Assembly (NCBI RefSeq): GCF_018130165.1
Contig: NZ_JAFCLZ010000018.1
Coordinates: forward strand, 124,001-188,000
DNA length: 64,000 bases
Direction of reading: 5' to 3'
Origin: Bradyrhizobium sp. JYMT SZCCT0180
GTDB taxonomy: Bacteria; Pseudomonadota; Alphaproteobacteria; Rhizobiales; Xanthobacteraceae
Part shown: positions 1 through 7,189 of the stretch, one piece after another
How positions within the stretch are numbered: position 1 is the first letter of the stretch
Layout: each line of letters opens with the position of its first letter
Program-made: the position numbers and the translations under genes
Notes under the pieces: generated by a model
Seen by the model: only the letters and a program-made list of their open reading frames with translations
Told to the model about the DNA's origin: nothing
Databases searched by the model: none

Positions 1-27
1 CTAATACCCAGAATAGAGTTCTTGGTT

Positions 28-513
28 ATGAAGGCGACCCGGCGGAAGGACTCTCTGCGCCTTGACGAGACCGACCGGCGCATCCTGCGGGCGATGCAAG
101 CCGATGCACGGCTCACGACGGCGGAGCTGGCCAACAAGGTCGGGCTATCGACGACGCCGTGCTGGAACAGACTCAAGCGACTGGAGAAGCAGGGTTACAT
201 CGACGGCTATGTTGCGCTCCTCAACCAGGAGAAGCTCGGTCTGCCGGAAACAGTGATCATCGAAATCACGCTCGACCGTCACGACGAGGAGGTGCTGGAG
301 CGGTTCGGAGAATTGCTCGCGGGCTTGCCCGAAGTGATCGAGGCCTATCTCACGACAGGAGATTACGACTATCTGGTCAAGGTCGCGGTCGAGAGTACGG
401 CCGGCTACGAACGCTTCCTGCGAGAAAAGCTCTATCGCATTCCGGGGATCCGCCATAGCCGATCGTCGTTCGCGCTGCGGTGCCTGAAGAAGCTGACCTC
501 GGTTCAGGTCTGA
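28..513 (+). CDS. Lrp/AsnC family transcriptional regulator
   Basis: This 161-residue protein has the standard Lrp/AsnC layout. Residues 12-60 form an N-terminal winged helix-turn-helix (LDETDRRILRAMQADARL, then ELANKVGLSTTPCWNRLKRL). A RAM-type ligand-binding domain follows, with the typical GDYDYLVKVAVES stretch. Such proteins bind DNA as dimers or octamers and respond to amino acids or related metabolites. I place the start at the ATG at 28; a TTG two codons upstream is also open. It converges tail to tail with the GntR-family gene, 3 bp apart. Its target is not in view, because Lrp genes often regulate a divergent neighbour and that neighbour would lie before base 1. Confidence 0.9.
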   Translation: MKATRRKDSLRLDETDRRILRAMQADARLTTAELANKVGLSTTPCWNRLKRLEKQGYIDGYVALLNQEKLGLPETVIIEITLDRHDEEVLERFGELLAGLPEVIEAYLTTGDYDYLVKVAVESTAGYERFLREKLYRIPGIRHSRSSFALRCLKKLTSVQV

Positions 514-516
514 CCT

Positions 517-1203
517 TCAGCTGTGCGGCTCGCGATCGCCTTCGCCCCAGACATGCCGCGAACGTTCGAGGTGGCGGCGCATCACCGCAACAGCGCCGGC
601 CTCATCCTGCTTCGACAGCGCGTCGAGCAGCTGGAAATGCTCGCTGGCCGACTGCGCGATATGCTCCCGGGTCGAACCATTCTTGAAGCCGTGAAGCCGA
701 ACGCGATCACGTAGCGTCTCGACCAGGTCGGCGAGGGGCTTGTTGCCGAGTGTGGCGATGAGGCCAATGTGGAATTGGCGATCGGTCTCCAGGAACTCAA
801 TGAGATTGCCGTCATCGGCGGCGCGTTTCGTGGCTTCTGCAAGGTCGCGCAGTTGCTCGGTCTGCGCGGGCGTGAGGCGGGCCCGCGCGATCTCGGCGAC
901 AACAGGCACTTCCAGCAGCACGCGGATCGCGAAGATATCGTTGAGTTCGCCAGGCGACAGCGAGACCACGCGGAAGCCGCGGTTTCGCACGGGCTCGAGC
1001 AGGCCTTCGCGCGCGAGATCGAGCAGGGCTTCGCGTACGGGTGTCGCCGAGACGCCGAGATCGATCGCGAGACGCGGGACGGAATAGAGCTGATCGGGTT
1101 GCATCTGTCCCGTGATGATCAGTCCACGGATTACCTGCCTCGCTTGCTCCCGCAGGCTGGGCCCGGACACCAGGCTCGATCCGCCGATTTGTTGAAGATC
1201 CAT
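517..1203 (-). CDS. GntR family transcriptional regulator, FadR/FCD subfamily
   Basis: This 228-residue protein has an N-terminal GntR winged helix, with LREQARQVIRGLIITGQMQP near the start and then the recognition segment AIDLGVSATPVREALLDLAREG. An all-helical FCD effector domain follows (FAIRVLLEVPVVAEIARARLT, ending in ALSKQDEAGAVAVMRRHLER). FCD regulators usually bind a carboxylate or a metal-carboxylate complex. I use the ATG at 1203 because the residues begin MDLQQI and the open frame further upstream runs through the promoter. It is divergent from the sulfatase-fold gene, with about 120 bp between the starts, so it probably controls that gene and itself. Confidence 0.88.
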   Translation of the reverse strand: MDLQQIGGSSLVSGPSLREQARQVIRGLIITGQMQPDQLYSVPRLAIDLGVSATPVREALLDLAREGLLEPVRNRGFRVVSLSPGELNDIFAIRVLLEVPVVAEIARARLTPAQTEQLRDLAEATKRAADDGNLIEFLETDRQFHIGLIATLGNKPLADLVETLRDRVRLHGFKNGSTREHIAQSASEHFQLLDALSKQDEAGAVAVMRRHLERSRHVWGEGDREPHS

Positions 1204-1244
1204 GGCTGTCACTACCCGAAACGCGCGGGTGAGTAAATGTAACG

Positions 1245-1293
1245 TGTGACATATTACTGTTGACCGATGTAATGTGATATGTGATATATTACT
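1245..1293. promoter_or_regulatory. Direct-repeat operator candidate between gntR and sulfatase genes
   Basis: Two copies of a 14-mer, TGTGACATATTACT at 1245-1258 and TGTGATATATTACT at 1280-1293, differ at one base and start 35 bp apart. They lie in the AT-rich gap between the divergent GntR regulator and the sulfatase-fold gene. This is where a FadR-type repressor would act. The repeat is seen directly; its use as the regulator's binding site is inferred. Confidence 0.45.
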
Positions 1294-1323
1294 AGAAAAG
1301 AACACAGAAATGGGAGGTTTGCC

Positions 1324-2739
1324 GTGGTGGAACGCATATTGATGATCGTATCCGACACTGTCCGCTGGGACATGCTCGGCTACAACGGGGGCCACGTCCG
1401 AACTCCCAATCTCGATCGGCTCGCCGCGCGCTCGATGGTCTTCGATCGCTATTATGCGTCGAGCTTTCCGACAGTGCCTGCGCGCTACGACTATCTCACC
1501 GGCAAGCCTGCCTTTGCCGGCGTCGGCTGGGGCGCGCTGCCGCGCGCCGATCGCTCGATTGCGACCTCATTGACCGAAGCGGGTTACACGACGCTCGGCG
1601 TGGTGGACACGCCGTTCTACCAGGTCAACGGTTATTCATATGATCGCGGCTTCAACTTCTTCTACGACATGAAATCCCAGCTCTTGGGAACGCCGCATTA
1701 CAGCTCCTACACCGCACCCAACAAGACCAAGCGCCAGGGCGAAGGCAAGCTTCCGCAATGGCCGATCACCGGCAAGGTGAAGCCCGATCCGCGCACCGGC
1801 GAGATGGATTGCCCTGCGCCGATCACCATGGTGCAGGCAGCCAAGTGCCTGGAGGAAATCTACCAGGACAAATTCTTTGCGCTGGTCGACACCTGGGATC
1901 CGCATGAACCGTGGGACCCGCCCGCCTACTACGTCAGGCACTATCTTCCCGACTATGCCGGCGAACGCGTGCACCCGCCCTATGGCGACTGCAAGAAGCA
2001 CGGCATGACGGATCGCGACATCGCGGTGGCGCGCGCGCTCTATAGCGGCGAGCTCGAACTGGTCGATCGCTGGATCGGGCATCTGCTCGATCAACTCGTC
2101 TATCTCGGCATCGAGGACTCCACCGCCATCATCTTCGTCTCGGACCACGGCTTCCTGCTGGGAGAGCACGGGCTGATGGGCAAGATGGTCCGCAGGGCGC
2201 CCGGCGAAGCGACGTGGATGCGTTCGCCGCTCTATGAGGAGATCGCCAGGGTGCCGCTGTTGATCCATGTGCCGGGCGCGAAGCCCGGACGAACCAGCAA
2301 GCTGACCTGCGCGCTCGACCTCGCTCCCACGATCTGCGACATGGCCGGCCTGCCGCGCCAGGCGGAGATGCAGGGACTCTCGCTGCTTCCCGCGGTCCGC
2401 GGTCAGCCCTTCGAAGGGCGCGATCACGTGCTGACGGCTCTGCCGCTCGCCAATCCCGGCGAGACGGTCGAAGTGGTCGACGACCTGATGCGGACGGTGG
2501 TCGAATGGCAACCTGTCACCATCACCACGAAAGACTGGTCGCTGCTCTACGCCACTCCGGGCGAGCCGGTCGAACTCTATGATCTGCGCTCCGATCCGAA
2601 GCAAACGACCAACGTGGCGCCTAAGCACCCTGCCGTCATCCGTGCAATGCTGGAGATGTATGCAGAGGACCTGCGCCGCGCTGGAGTCGCCAGTAAGTAC
2701 AGCGATCCGCGCCTTGCCGCCTTGCTCGAACGCGCATGA
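1324..2739 (+). CDS. Sulfatase-fold hydrolase with Thr at the catalytic position
   Basis: This 471-residue protein belongs to the alkaline phosphatase/sulfatase superfamily. The N-terminal metal-ligand motif is ILMIVSDTVRWDMLGYNG, and the C-terminal part has IIFVSDHGFLLGEHGLMGK. The active-site loop reads FPTVPARYDYLTG, so residue 50, where sulfatases carry the Cys or Ser converted to formylglycine, is Thr; Pro52 and Arg54 of the motif are kept. Thr is the nucleophile in related phosphodiesterases and phosphonate hydrolases, so a phosphodiester, phosphonate or unusual sulfate ester substrate is possible. No signal peptide is visible, so it is probably cytoplasmic. The start is a GTG at 1324, with GGGAGG 6 bp upstream. 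Confidence 0.85.
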   Translation: MVERILMIVSDTVRWDMLGYNGGHVRTPNLDRLAARSMVFDRYYASSFPTVPARYDYLTGKPAFAGVGWGALPRADRSIATSLTEAGYTTLGVVDTPFYQVNGYSYDRGFNFFYDMKSQLLGTPHYSSYTAPNKTKRQGEGKLPQWPITGKVKPDPRTGEMDCPAPITMVQAAKCLEEIYQDKFFALVDTWDPHEPWDPPAYYVRHYLPDYAGERVHPPYGDCKKHGMTDRDIAVARALYSGELELVDRWIGHLLDQLVYLGIEDSTAIIFVSDHGFLLGEHGLMGKMVRRAPGEATWMRSPLYEEIARVPLLIHVPGAKPGRTSKLTCALDLAPTICDMAGLPRQAEMQGLSLLPAVRGQPFEGRDHVLTALPLANPGETVEVVDDLMRTVVEWQPVTITTKDWSLLYATPGEPVELYDLRSDPKQTTNVAPKHPAVIRAMLEMYAEDLRRAGVASKYSDPRLAALLERA

Positions 2740-2846
2740 CGGTTTGCGACATCGCCCGGAAGGACTCGATGTTGCCGAGGCGGCATCGTCGAGATCGCTG
2801 AGGCCTCGCGGAAGGCGTCGCTGAGGGTGTTCATCAGACAGGGCAA

Positions 2847-2877
2847 AGGATGGGACAGCGAATTGCTGTCCCATCCT
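2847..2877 (+). terminator. Hairpin terminator after the sulfatase-fold gene
   Basis: A perfect 13-bp stem, AGGATGGGACAGC at 2847-2859 paired with 2865-2877, closes a GAATT loop and is followed by CTTTCG. It lies about 110 bp past the stop codon of the sulfatase-fold gene. The poly-T tail is short, so termination is likely but not certain. Confidence 0.6.
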
Positions 2878-2952
2878 CTTTCGTCTGCATCAAGCGAACC
2901 ATCAATCTGCAAGAATACGGTGATGATGACGGCCGTATCCTCGGCCGGCTAA

Positions 2953-3123
2953 TCAGTCGACCCTCACCATCAGGGTGCGGCCGTTGACGTAGCCGATGGC
3001 GTAGGTGTGGCCGTTCATCGTTTTATAGCGAAACTTGCGGTGACCGCCGATGACGGCATTGGGTTCGTTGTCGCCGAGTTGGCTGTGGGTGTTGCTGGGC
3101 CGGCTGATCATGACTTTCTCCAT
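2953..3123 (-). CDS. Small hypothetical protein (56 aa)
   Basis: This is an ATG-to-TGA frame of 56 codons. It encodes a basic, Gly/Tyr-rich peptide that starts MEKVMISRPSNTHSQLGDNE and ends HTYAIGYVNGRTLMVRVD. The codons are GC-rich at third positions, as in real genes nearby, and the C-terminal half alternates in a beta-strand-like pattern. I do not recognise a family. No clear Shine-Dalgarno sequence precedes the ATG. It lies alone between the sulfatase terminator and the FecR-domain gene. It could be a genuine small protein or a chance frame. Confidence 0.4.
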   Translation of the reverse strand: MEKVMISRPSNTHSQLGDNEPNAVIGGHRKFRYKTMNGHTYAIGYVNGRTLMVRVD

Positions 3124-3599
3124 CTGGTCGAGAGGACGCGGATATCGCTTCCCTCGGGTCGATTTTGAAGAATAGAGGACCGCGCTGTGCCGCGCTGTTC
3201 CGTACGGAACAGCTCAAGGCAGCGGAATTCGAGTACTTCATTTTATCTAACGTATTGAAAATGAAGAATTATATTGGAGAAATATGGTGCGGGCAGGTTG
3301 GCAATTTAGAGCTCGGCGGCTATTTCGCTTCGCGGCGCCCGCATGCAGGTGCCAGAGCTTCGGAGTTGCTGATGTCGTCGCTGCACTTTGTCGCAGCGAT
3401 CGATCAAGGCAGCATCTAAATGCGCGCGACGCGGGCCTTGGAATATGACCCGTGACCACGTGTCATCCATTTGGTTTACAATTCGCCGTCGCGTTGACCG
3501 GCAGCTGAGTTCTGACCGTATCCCGCAGACCTTTGCTTCCGGTTGCCTGCACTTGGTAGCTCCGCTAGCATCAATTTCCCTAATACAGCGGGTTGTACG
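3124..3599. other. Gene-free stretch upstream of the FecR-domain gene
   Basis: I see no convincing gene in this interval. Short frames exist but have no plausible start or recognisable product. The part around 3230-3300 is clearly AT-richer than its surroundings and could hold promoter elements, but I can define no specific site. Confidence 0.4.
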
Positions 3600-4247
3600 A
3601 TGCGCTTCATGATTCCGGGATCGCGGCGCTATTGCGGGCATCCGCTCGATCGACGAGAGGCGTTGGGCTTCGTCGGTACGCTGCTTGCGTCAGCGGCCTT
3701 CAGCAAGCCGGCGCGCGCCGCCGATCCTGCCGGCCGCGTTGAAGAGATCAAGGGCGAAGCATTTGTCGAAGCGAGCAGCCAGCAGCGGCCCTTGCAGAAA
3801 GCATCCTCGCTTTTTGTCGGTGATCGCGTTGGGACGGGGCCATCCTCCCGCCTGACGATGTTGATGGGCGAGGACACGACGATCAAGCTCGGCGAAAAGG
3901 CGCAACTGGTCATTGACCAGTTTCTTTCGACGACCGGAGGCGAAATCTCGCTGCAGTCTGGTCCGATGCTTCTTGACCGGCCGATTGGAAGCCGGCCCGT
4001 CGCAATGAAGATCAGGAGTTCCTACGGCCTCATCGCCGTCCGCGGCACAAAATTCTTTGCCGGACCGAGCAACGGCGTTTTTGGCGTGTTTGTCGATCAC
4101 GGCACGGTCACTGTTTCCGGAGGCGGAAGCGAGGTCGTGCTACAGGCAGGAGAGGGGACAAACCTGGCCACTCCGGGTTCGAAACCCTCCGCGGCCACCA
4201 AGTGGGGCACGGAGCGGATCCGCGGCGCTTTGGACAGCGTTAGCTAG
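3600..4247 (+). CDS. Tat-exported FecR-domain protein
   Basis: This 215-residue protein has a twin-arginine signal (DRREALGFVGTLLASAAF, with a likely cut after KPARA). A FecR-type beta domain follows: GRVEEIKGEAFVE, LFVGDRVGTGPSSRLTMLM, EDTTIKLGEKAQLVID, SYGLIAVRGTKFFAG and VFVDHGTVTVSGGG. Free-standing FecR-domain proteins of this kind are periplasmic and are often found beside CHASE2 cyclases and Crp-like genes, as here. It is not the iron anti-sigma factor, since it lacks the N-terminal cytoplasmic part. I start at the ATG at 3600, because the upstream residues would place 19 odd amino acids before the signal. It leads the signalling group at 3.6-9.0 kb. Confidence 0.82.
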   Translation: MRFMIPGSRRYCGHPLDRREALGFVGTLLASAAFSKPARAADPAGRVEEIKGEAFVEASSQQRPLQKASSLFVGDRVGTGPSSRLTMLMGEDTTIKLGEKAQLVIDQFLSTTGGEISLQSGPMLLDRPIGSRPVAMKIRSSYGLIAVRGTKFFAGPSNGVFGVFVDHGTVTVSGGGSEVVLQAGEGTNLATPGSKPSAATKWGTERIRGALDSVS

Positions 4248-4369
4248 CTTCTCGTTTCTATTTCGCACGGCATGCAGGCAAACTTCACGATGGAGATCCT
4301 GAAGACGCGGAGAGATTTTCCGGTCTGACGTCAATCATTGCAAACCGAGGCCTTTCATTCAGGCGGCAA

Positions 4370-5068
4370 ATGTCCAGCAAAGATACTCTCGTTTCTCTTC
4401 TGTCGAAAACCGAACTCTTCAAGGGCCTGGCTATCGAGGATCTCGAGGCCTGCGTTCCGTCCTTTCGCGAAGCCAAATTCAAAAAGGGACAGGCGCTGTT
4501 TACGCGCGGCGAGCGCGCGACGGGCCTTTACCTCGTCGCCGAAGGACGCGTGCGACTGGCGATCGCCACCGAGGATGGTCGCGAATTGAGCTTTCGGCAT
4601 GCGACAGCGGGCGAATTGCTCGGTGAAATTGCGGCGCTTGATGGCGGCACAAGGAGCGCCGATGCCACCGCCCTCACGGCGGTGACGACCTACCGGCTCG
4701 ACAAGGAGGATTTTCGCAAGCTTTGGACCGCGCGGCCGGTGTTGTCCGAGCGGCTGATATCGTTCCTCTGCAGCCGGCTGCGCGACACCAGCGGACAACT
4801 TGAGTCGATCGCGCTGCATCCGATGCATGTCCGGCTGGCGCGCTTCTTCCTGGTCGCGATTGGCGACCGCAAGCCCGTGCCGGGAAAGCGGCTGCCGCTT
4901 GATCTCGGCATGTCACAGGGCGAACTCGCCCTGCTGCTCGGCGCCAGTCGTCCCAAGATCAACGAGGCACTGGGCAAGCTGGAGGAAGTCGGCGCCATTG
5001 GCCGCACGCTGGACCGAATCTTCTGCGATCCGCTCAAGCTCGCCGAAGTTGACGGGTCTCATGCTTAG
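4370..5068 (+). CDS. Crp/Fnr family transcriptional regulator
   Basis: This 232-residue protein has a cyclic-nucleotide-binding beta-roll in residues 10-130. Its phosphate-binding cassette is intact (GELLGEIAALDGGTRSAD, with the Glu and Arg that contact cyclic nucleotides). A Crp-type helix-turn-helix follows at about 170-215 (MSQGELALLLGASRPKINEAL). No cysteine cluster for an Fe-S centre is seen, so it looks like a cAMP- or cGMP-responsive factor rather than an oxygen sensor. Its stop overlaps the start of the cyclase gene by 8 bp, which implies translational coupling. A perfect 8-bp palindrome, TGACGTCA, lies 37 bp before the ATG. Confidence 0.92.
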   Translation: MSSKDTLVSLLSKTELFKGLAIEDLEACVPSFREAKFKKGQALFTRGERATGLYLVAEGRVRLAIATEDGRELSFRHATAGELLGEIAALDGGTRSADATALTAVTTYRLDKEDFRKLWTARPVLSERLISFLCSRLRDTSGQLESIALHPMHVRLARFFLVAIGDRKPVPGKRLPLDLGMSQGELALLLGASRPKINEALGKLEEVGAIGRTLDRIFCDPLKLAEVDGSHA

Positions 5069-7175
5069 CCGGCTGGGCAAGACTCATTCGGGTCTGATTG
5101 CCGGACTTCTAGCGCTCGCGCTGTTCCTCGCCGCGATATTGTTGATGCCGAGGGAATGGCGGAACGTATCTCGTGAACGGGCATTCGACGTGGTGCTTGC
5201 GGCCGACCGGCAGATCCGCCGATCGAAGCCGCAGGAGACAGCAAGCGCTGTGCCGGTCGTCGTTGTCGATATCGATCGGCGCACGCTTGACGATCTGGGG
5301 CCGTGGCCGTGGCCGCGCGAGACGATGGCGCGCCTCGTCGAAGCGGTGGCCAGTGGCAAGCCGGCCGTCGTTGGAATCGATGTCCTCTTTACGCAAGTGG
5401 ATACCCGCTCGCCAGCGGCGCTGGCGCGACAGCTCGGCTCTCTCACCGGCAATCAGGATATCAGCGCGCTCGCCGGCGGTCTTCTCGACGGTGACAAGCA
5501 TCTCGCCGCGGCGCTGAAGAGCGTTCCGGTGGCGCTCGGATTTGTTCTCGATGCCGACAGGGCCGATGCCGTGCCGGGGGTGCCGGTTCTGGCACGCCGC
5601 CCGGTTGTGCTGGATGGCCTCTGGCGCATGACCGGCGGCCTCGGGCCGGTATCGCCGCTGGTCGACGCGGCGAAAGGGCTCGGCGCGCTTTCGTTGCCCG
5701 GAGACGCAGATGGCAGGATCAGGCGCGTGCCGCTCCTCGTCGGCGCCGGCGAAGCGACGCGACCGGGCCTGGCGCTGGAAGCGATCCGGCTGTTTGAGCG
5801 CGCGCCGGCCTATTCCGTCGATGCCAACCCGCAGCGGATCATCGTCGGCGATCTCGAAGTGCCGCTGCCCGGCGACGGCCTGTTGCGCCTGGCCGGCGCC
5901 GATATCCGCAAACGGGAGGCACGCACCATCTCCGCGGCCGATGTCGTCAACAACAGCGCCATGCAACGTGCGCGGCTTGCCGGCGCTATTGTATTGATCG
6001 GCGGGTCGGCGCCGGAGCTTGGCGGATTGCGCGAAACGGCAACTGATCCGCTTGTCCCGTCGGTCGAGATTCAGGCCGATGCCATCCAGCAGATTTACGC
6101 GCGCCGGGCGCCACAAGCGCTCCCGTTAGGCTTTGCCTTGACCCTGGTCATGGGATTGATAGCCGTGGTCGCGGCGTCGGCTTTGTCGCCGGTGTTGGGT
6201 GCCTTTGTCGGCCTGACCGCTTTGGCGGCGCTCTGGTCGGGGGCGATCCTGGCGTCTCTGCTCGGGGATAGGCTGATCGATCCCGTTATGCCGTCCATAG
6301 GAGGCCTGTTCGTCTTCATGACAGCCTCCGTGAGCTCTTACGCGCTGGTGGCCCGTCGCGAAGCTCGCATCCGGAGCCGCTTCGAGCAACATCTGGCGCC
6401 CGCGGTTGTGAAGCGGATCGCCGAAAATCCGGGCCTCCTGAAGTTGAGCGGCGAGAAGCGCGAGATCACTGCGCTGTGGACCGACATCGAGGACTTTACC
6501 GCGATGACCCATCGCGCAGGGCCCGAGCAGCTTGTCGCCGTGCTCGACGAATACATTGAAGGGATGGCGGCCATTGTGATGAAGCATGGCGGGATGGTCG
6601 ACAAGATCGTCGGCGACTCCGTCCACGCGTTCTTCAACGCGCCGCTCGATCTCAAGGATCATCCGCAACGCGCGCTCGACTGCGCCGAGGAGATCCGGAT
6701 ATGGGCGAAGGAATTCCAGTCCCGGAACGAACCGTCTCACATCGGCTTTGGCCGCACGCGTATCGGTATCGAAACCGGTGAAGCCATTGTCGGCGATATC
6801 GGGATCAGGTCGAAGCTCGACTACACGGCCCACGGCGATTCCATCAATTCGGCGGCGCGCCTGGAGGCGCTCAACAAGCGCTATGGGTCGACCATCTGCG
6901 TCGGCCCATTCGCGGCCGCGCGCTGCACGACGACCCTGTTCAGGCCGCTCGGTGTCGCGTCACTGCGCGGCCTTGACGTGCCCGTCGAGGTTTTCGAACC
7001 CTGGCCGCCGGAAGCCTCGGCGGATTGGCGCGAACGATACATTGCGGCGTACCGGCTGATCGAAAGCGATAAGGCCGGCGCGGCGCAGTTGTTTGAGGGC
7101 TTGGCCGCGGAGTGTCCTGGCGACCCCGTTCCGCGCCTGCTGGCCGCGGAGTTGCGATCCGTGCTGTCGACTTGA
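5061..7175 (+). CDS. CHASE2-domain class III adenylate/guanylate cyclase
   Basis: This 704-residue membrane protein has an N-terminal transmembrane helix (residues 11-31), an extracytoplasmic CHASE2 sensor domain (about 45-330, with VVVVDIDRRTLDDLGPWPWP), three further helices near 352-435, and a C-terminal class III cyclase domain. The metal-binding aspartates are in ALWTDIEDFTAM and IVGDSVHAFFNAP, and the catalytic Asn/Arg pair is in INSAARLEAL. It should convert ATP or GTP to a cyclic nucleotide when the periplasmic domain is engaged. The ATG at 5061 overlaps the crp-like stop. The two flanking cyclic-nucleotide-binding proteins are natural receivers, and the upstream FecR protein may be the periplasmic input. 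Confidence 0.93.
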   Translation: MLSRLGKTHSGLIAGLLALALFLAAILLMPREWRNVSRERAFDVVLAADRQIRRSKPQETASAVPVVVVDIDRRTLDDLGPWPWPRETMARLVEAVASGKPAVVGIDVLFTQVDTRSPAALARQLGSLTGNQDISALAGGLLDGDKHLAAALKSVPVALGFVLDADRADAVPGVPVLARRPVVLDGLWRMTGGLGPVSPLVDAAKGLGALSLPGDADGRIRRVPLLVGAGEATRPGLALEAIRLFERAPAYSVDANPQRIIVGDLEVPLPGDGLLRLAGADIRKREARTISAADVVNNSAMQRARLAGAIVLIGGSAPELGGLRETATDPLVPSVEIQADAIQQIYARRAPQALPLGFALTLVMGLIAVVAASALSPVLGAFVGLTALAALWSGAILASLLGDRLIDPVMPSIGGLFVFMTASVSSYALVARREARIRSRFEQHLAPAVVKRIAENPGLLKLSGEKREITALWTDIEDFTAMTHRAGPEQLVAVLDEYIEGMAAIVMKHGGMVDKIVGDSVHAFFNAPLDLKDHPQRALDCAEEIRIWAKEFQSRNEPSHIGFGRTRIGIETGEAIVGDIGIRSKLDYTAHGDSINSAARLEALNKRYGSTICVGPFAAARCTTTLFRPLGVASLRGLDVPVEVFEPWPPEASADWRERYIAAYRLIESDKAGAAQLFEGLAAECPGDPVPRLLAAELRSVLST

Positions 7176-7189
7176 GCCAGATGCGGCGC

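Noticed and set aside
3600..4247. The FecR-domain protein considered as a TonB-linked iron-signalling anti-sigma factor
   Set aside because: It lacks the N-terminal cytoplasmic anti-sigma region, and no ECF sigma factor or TonB receptor gene is adjacent.
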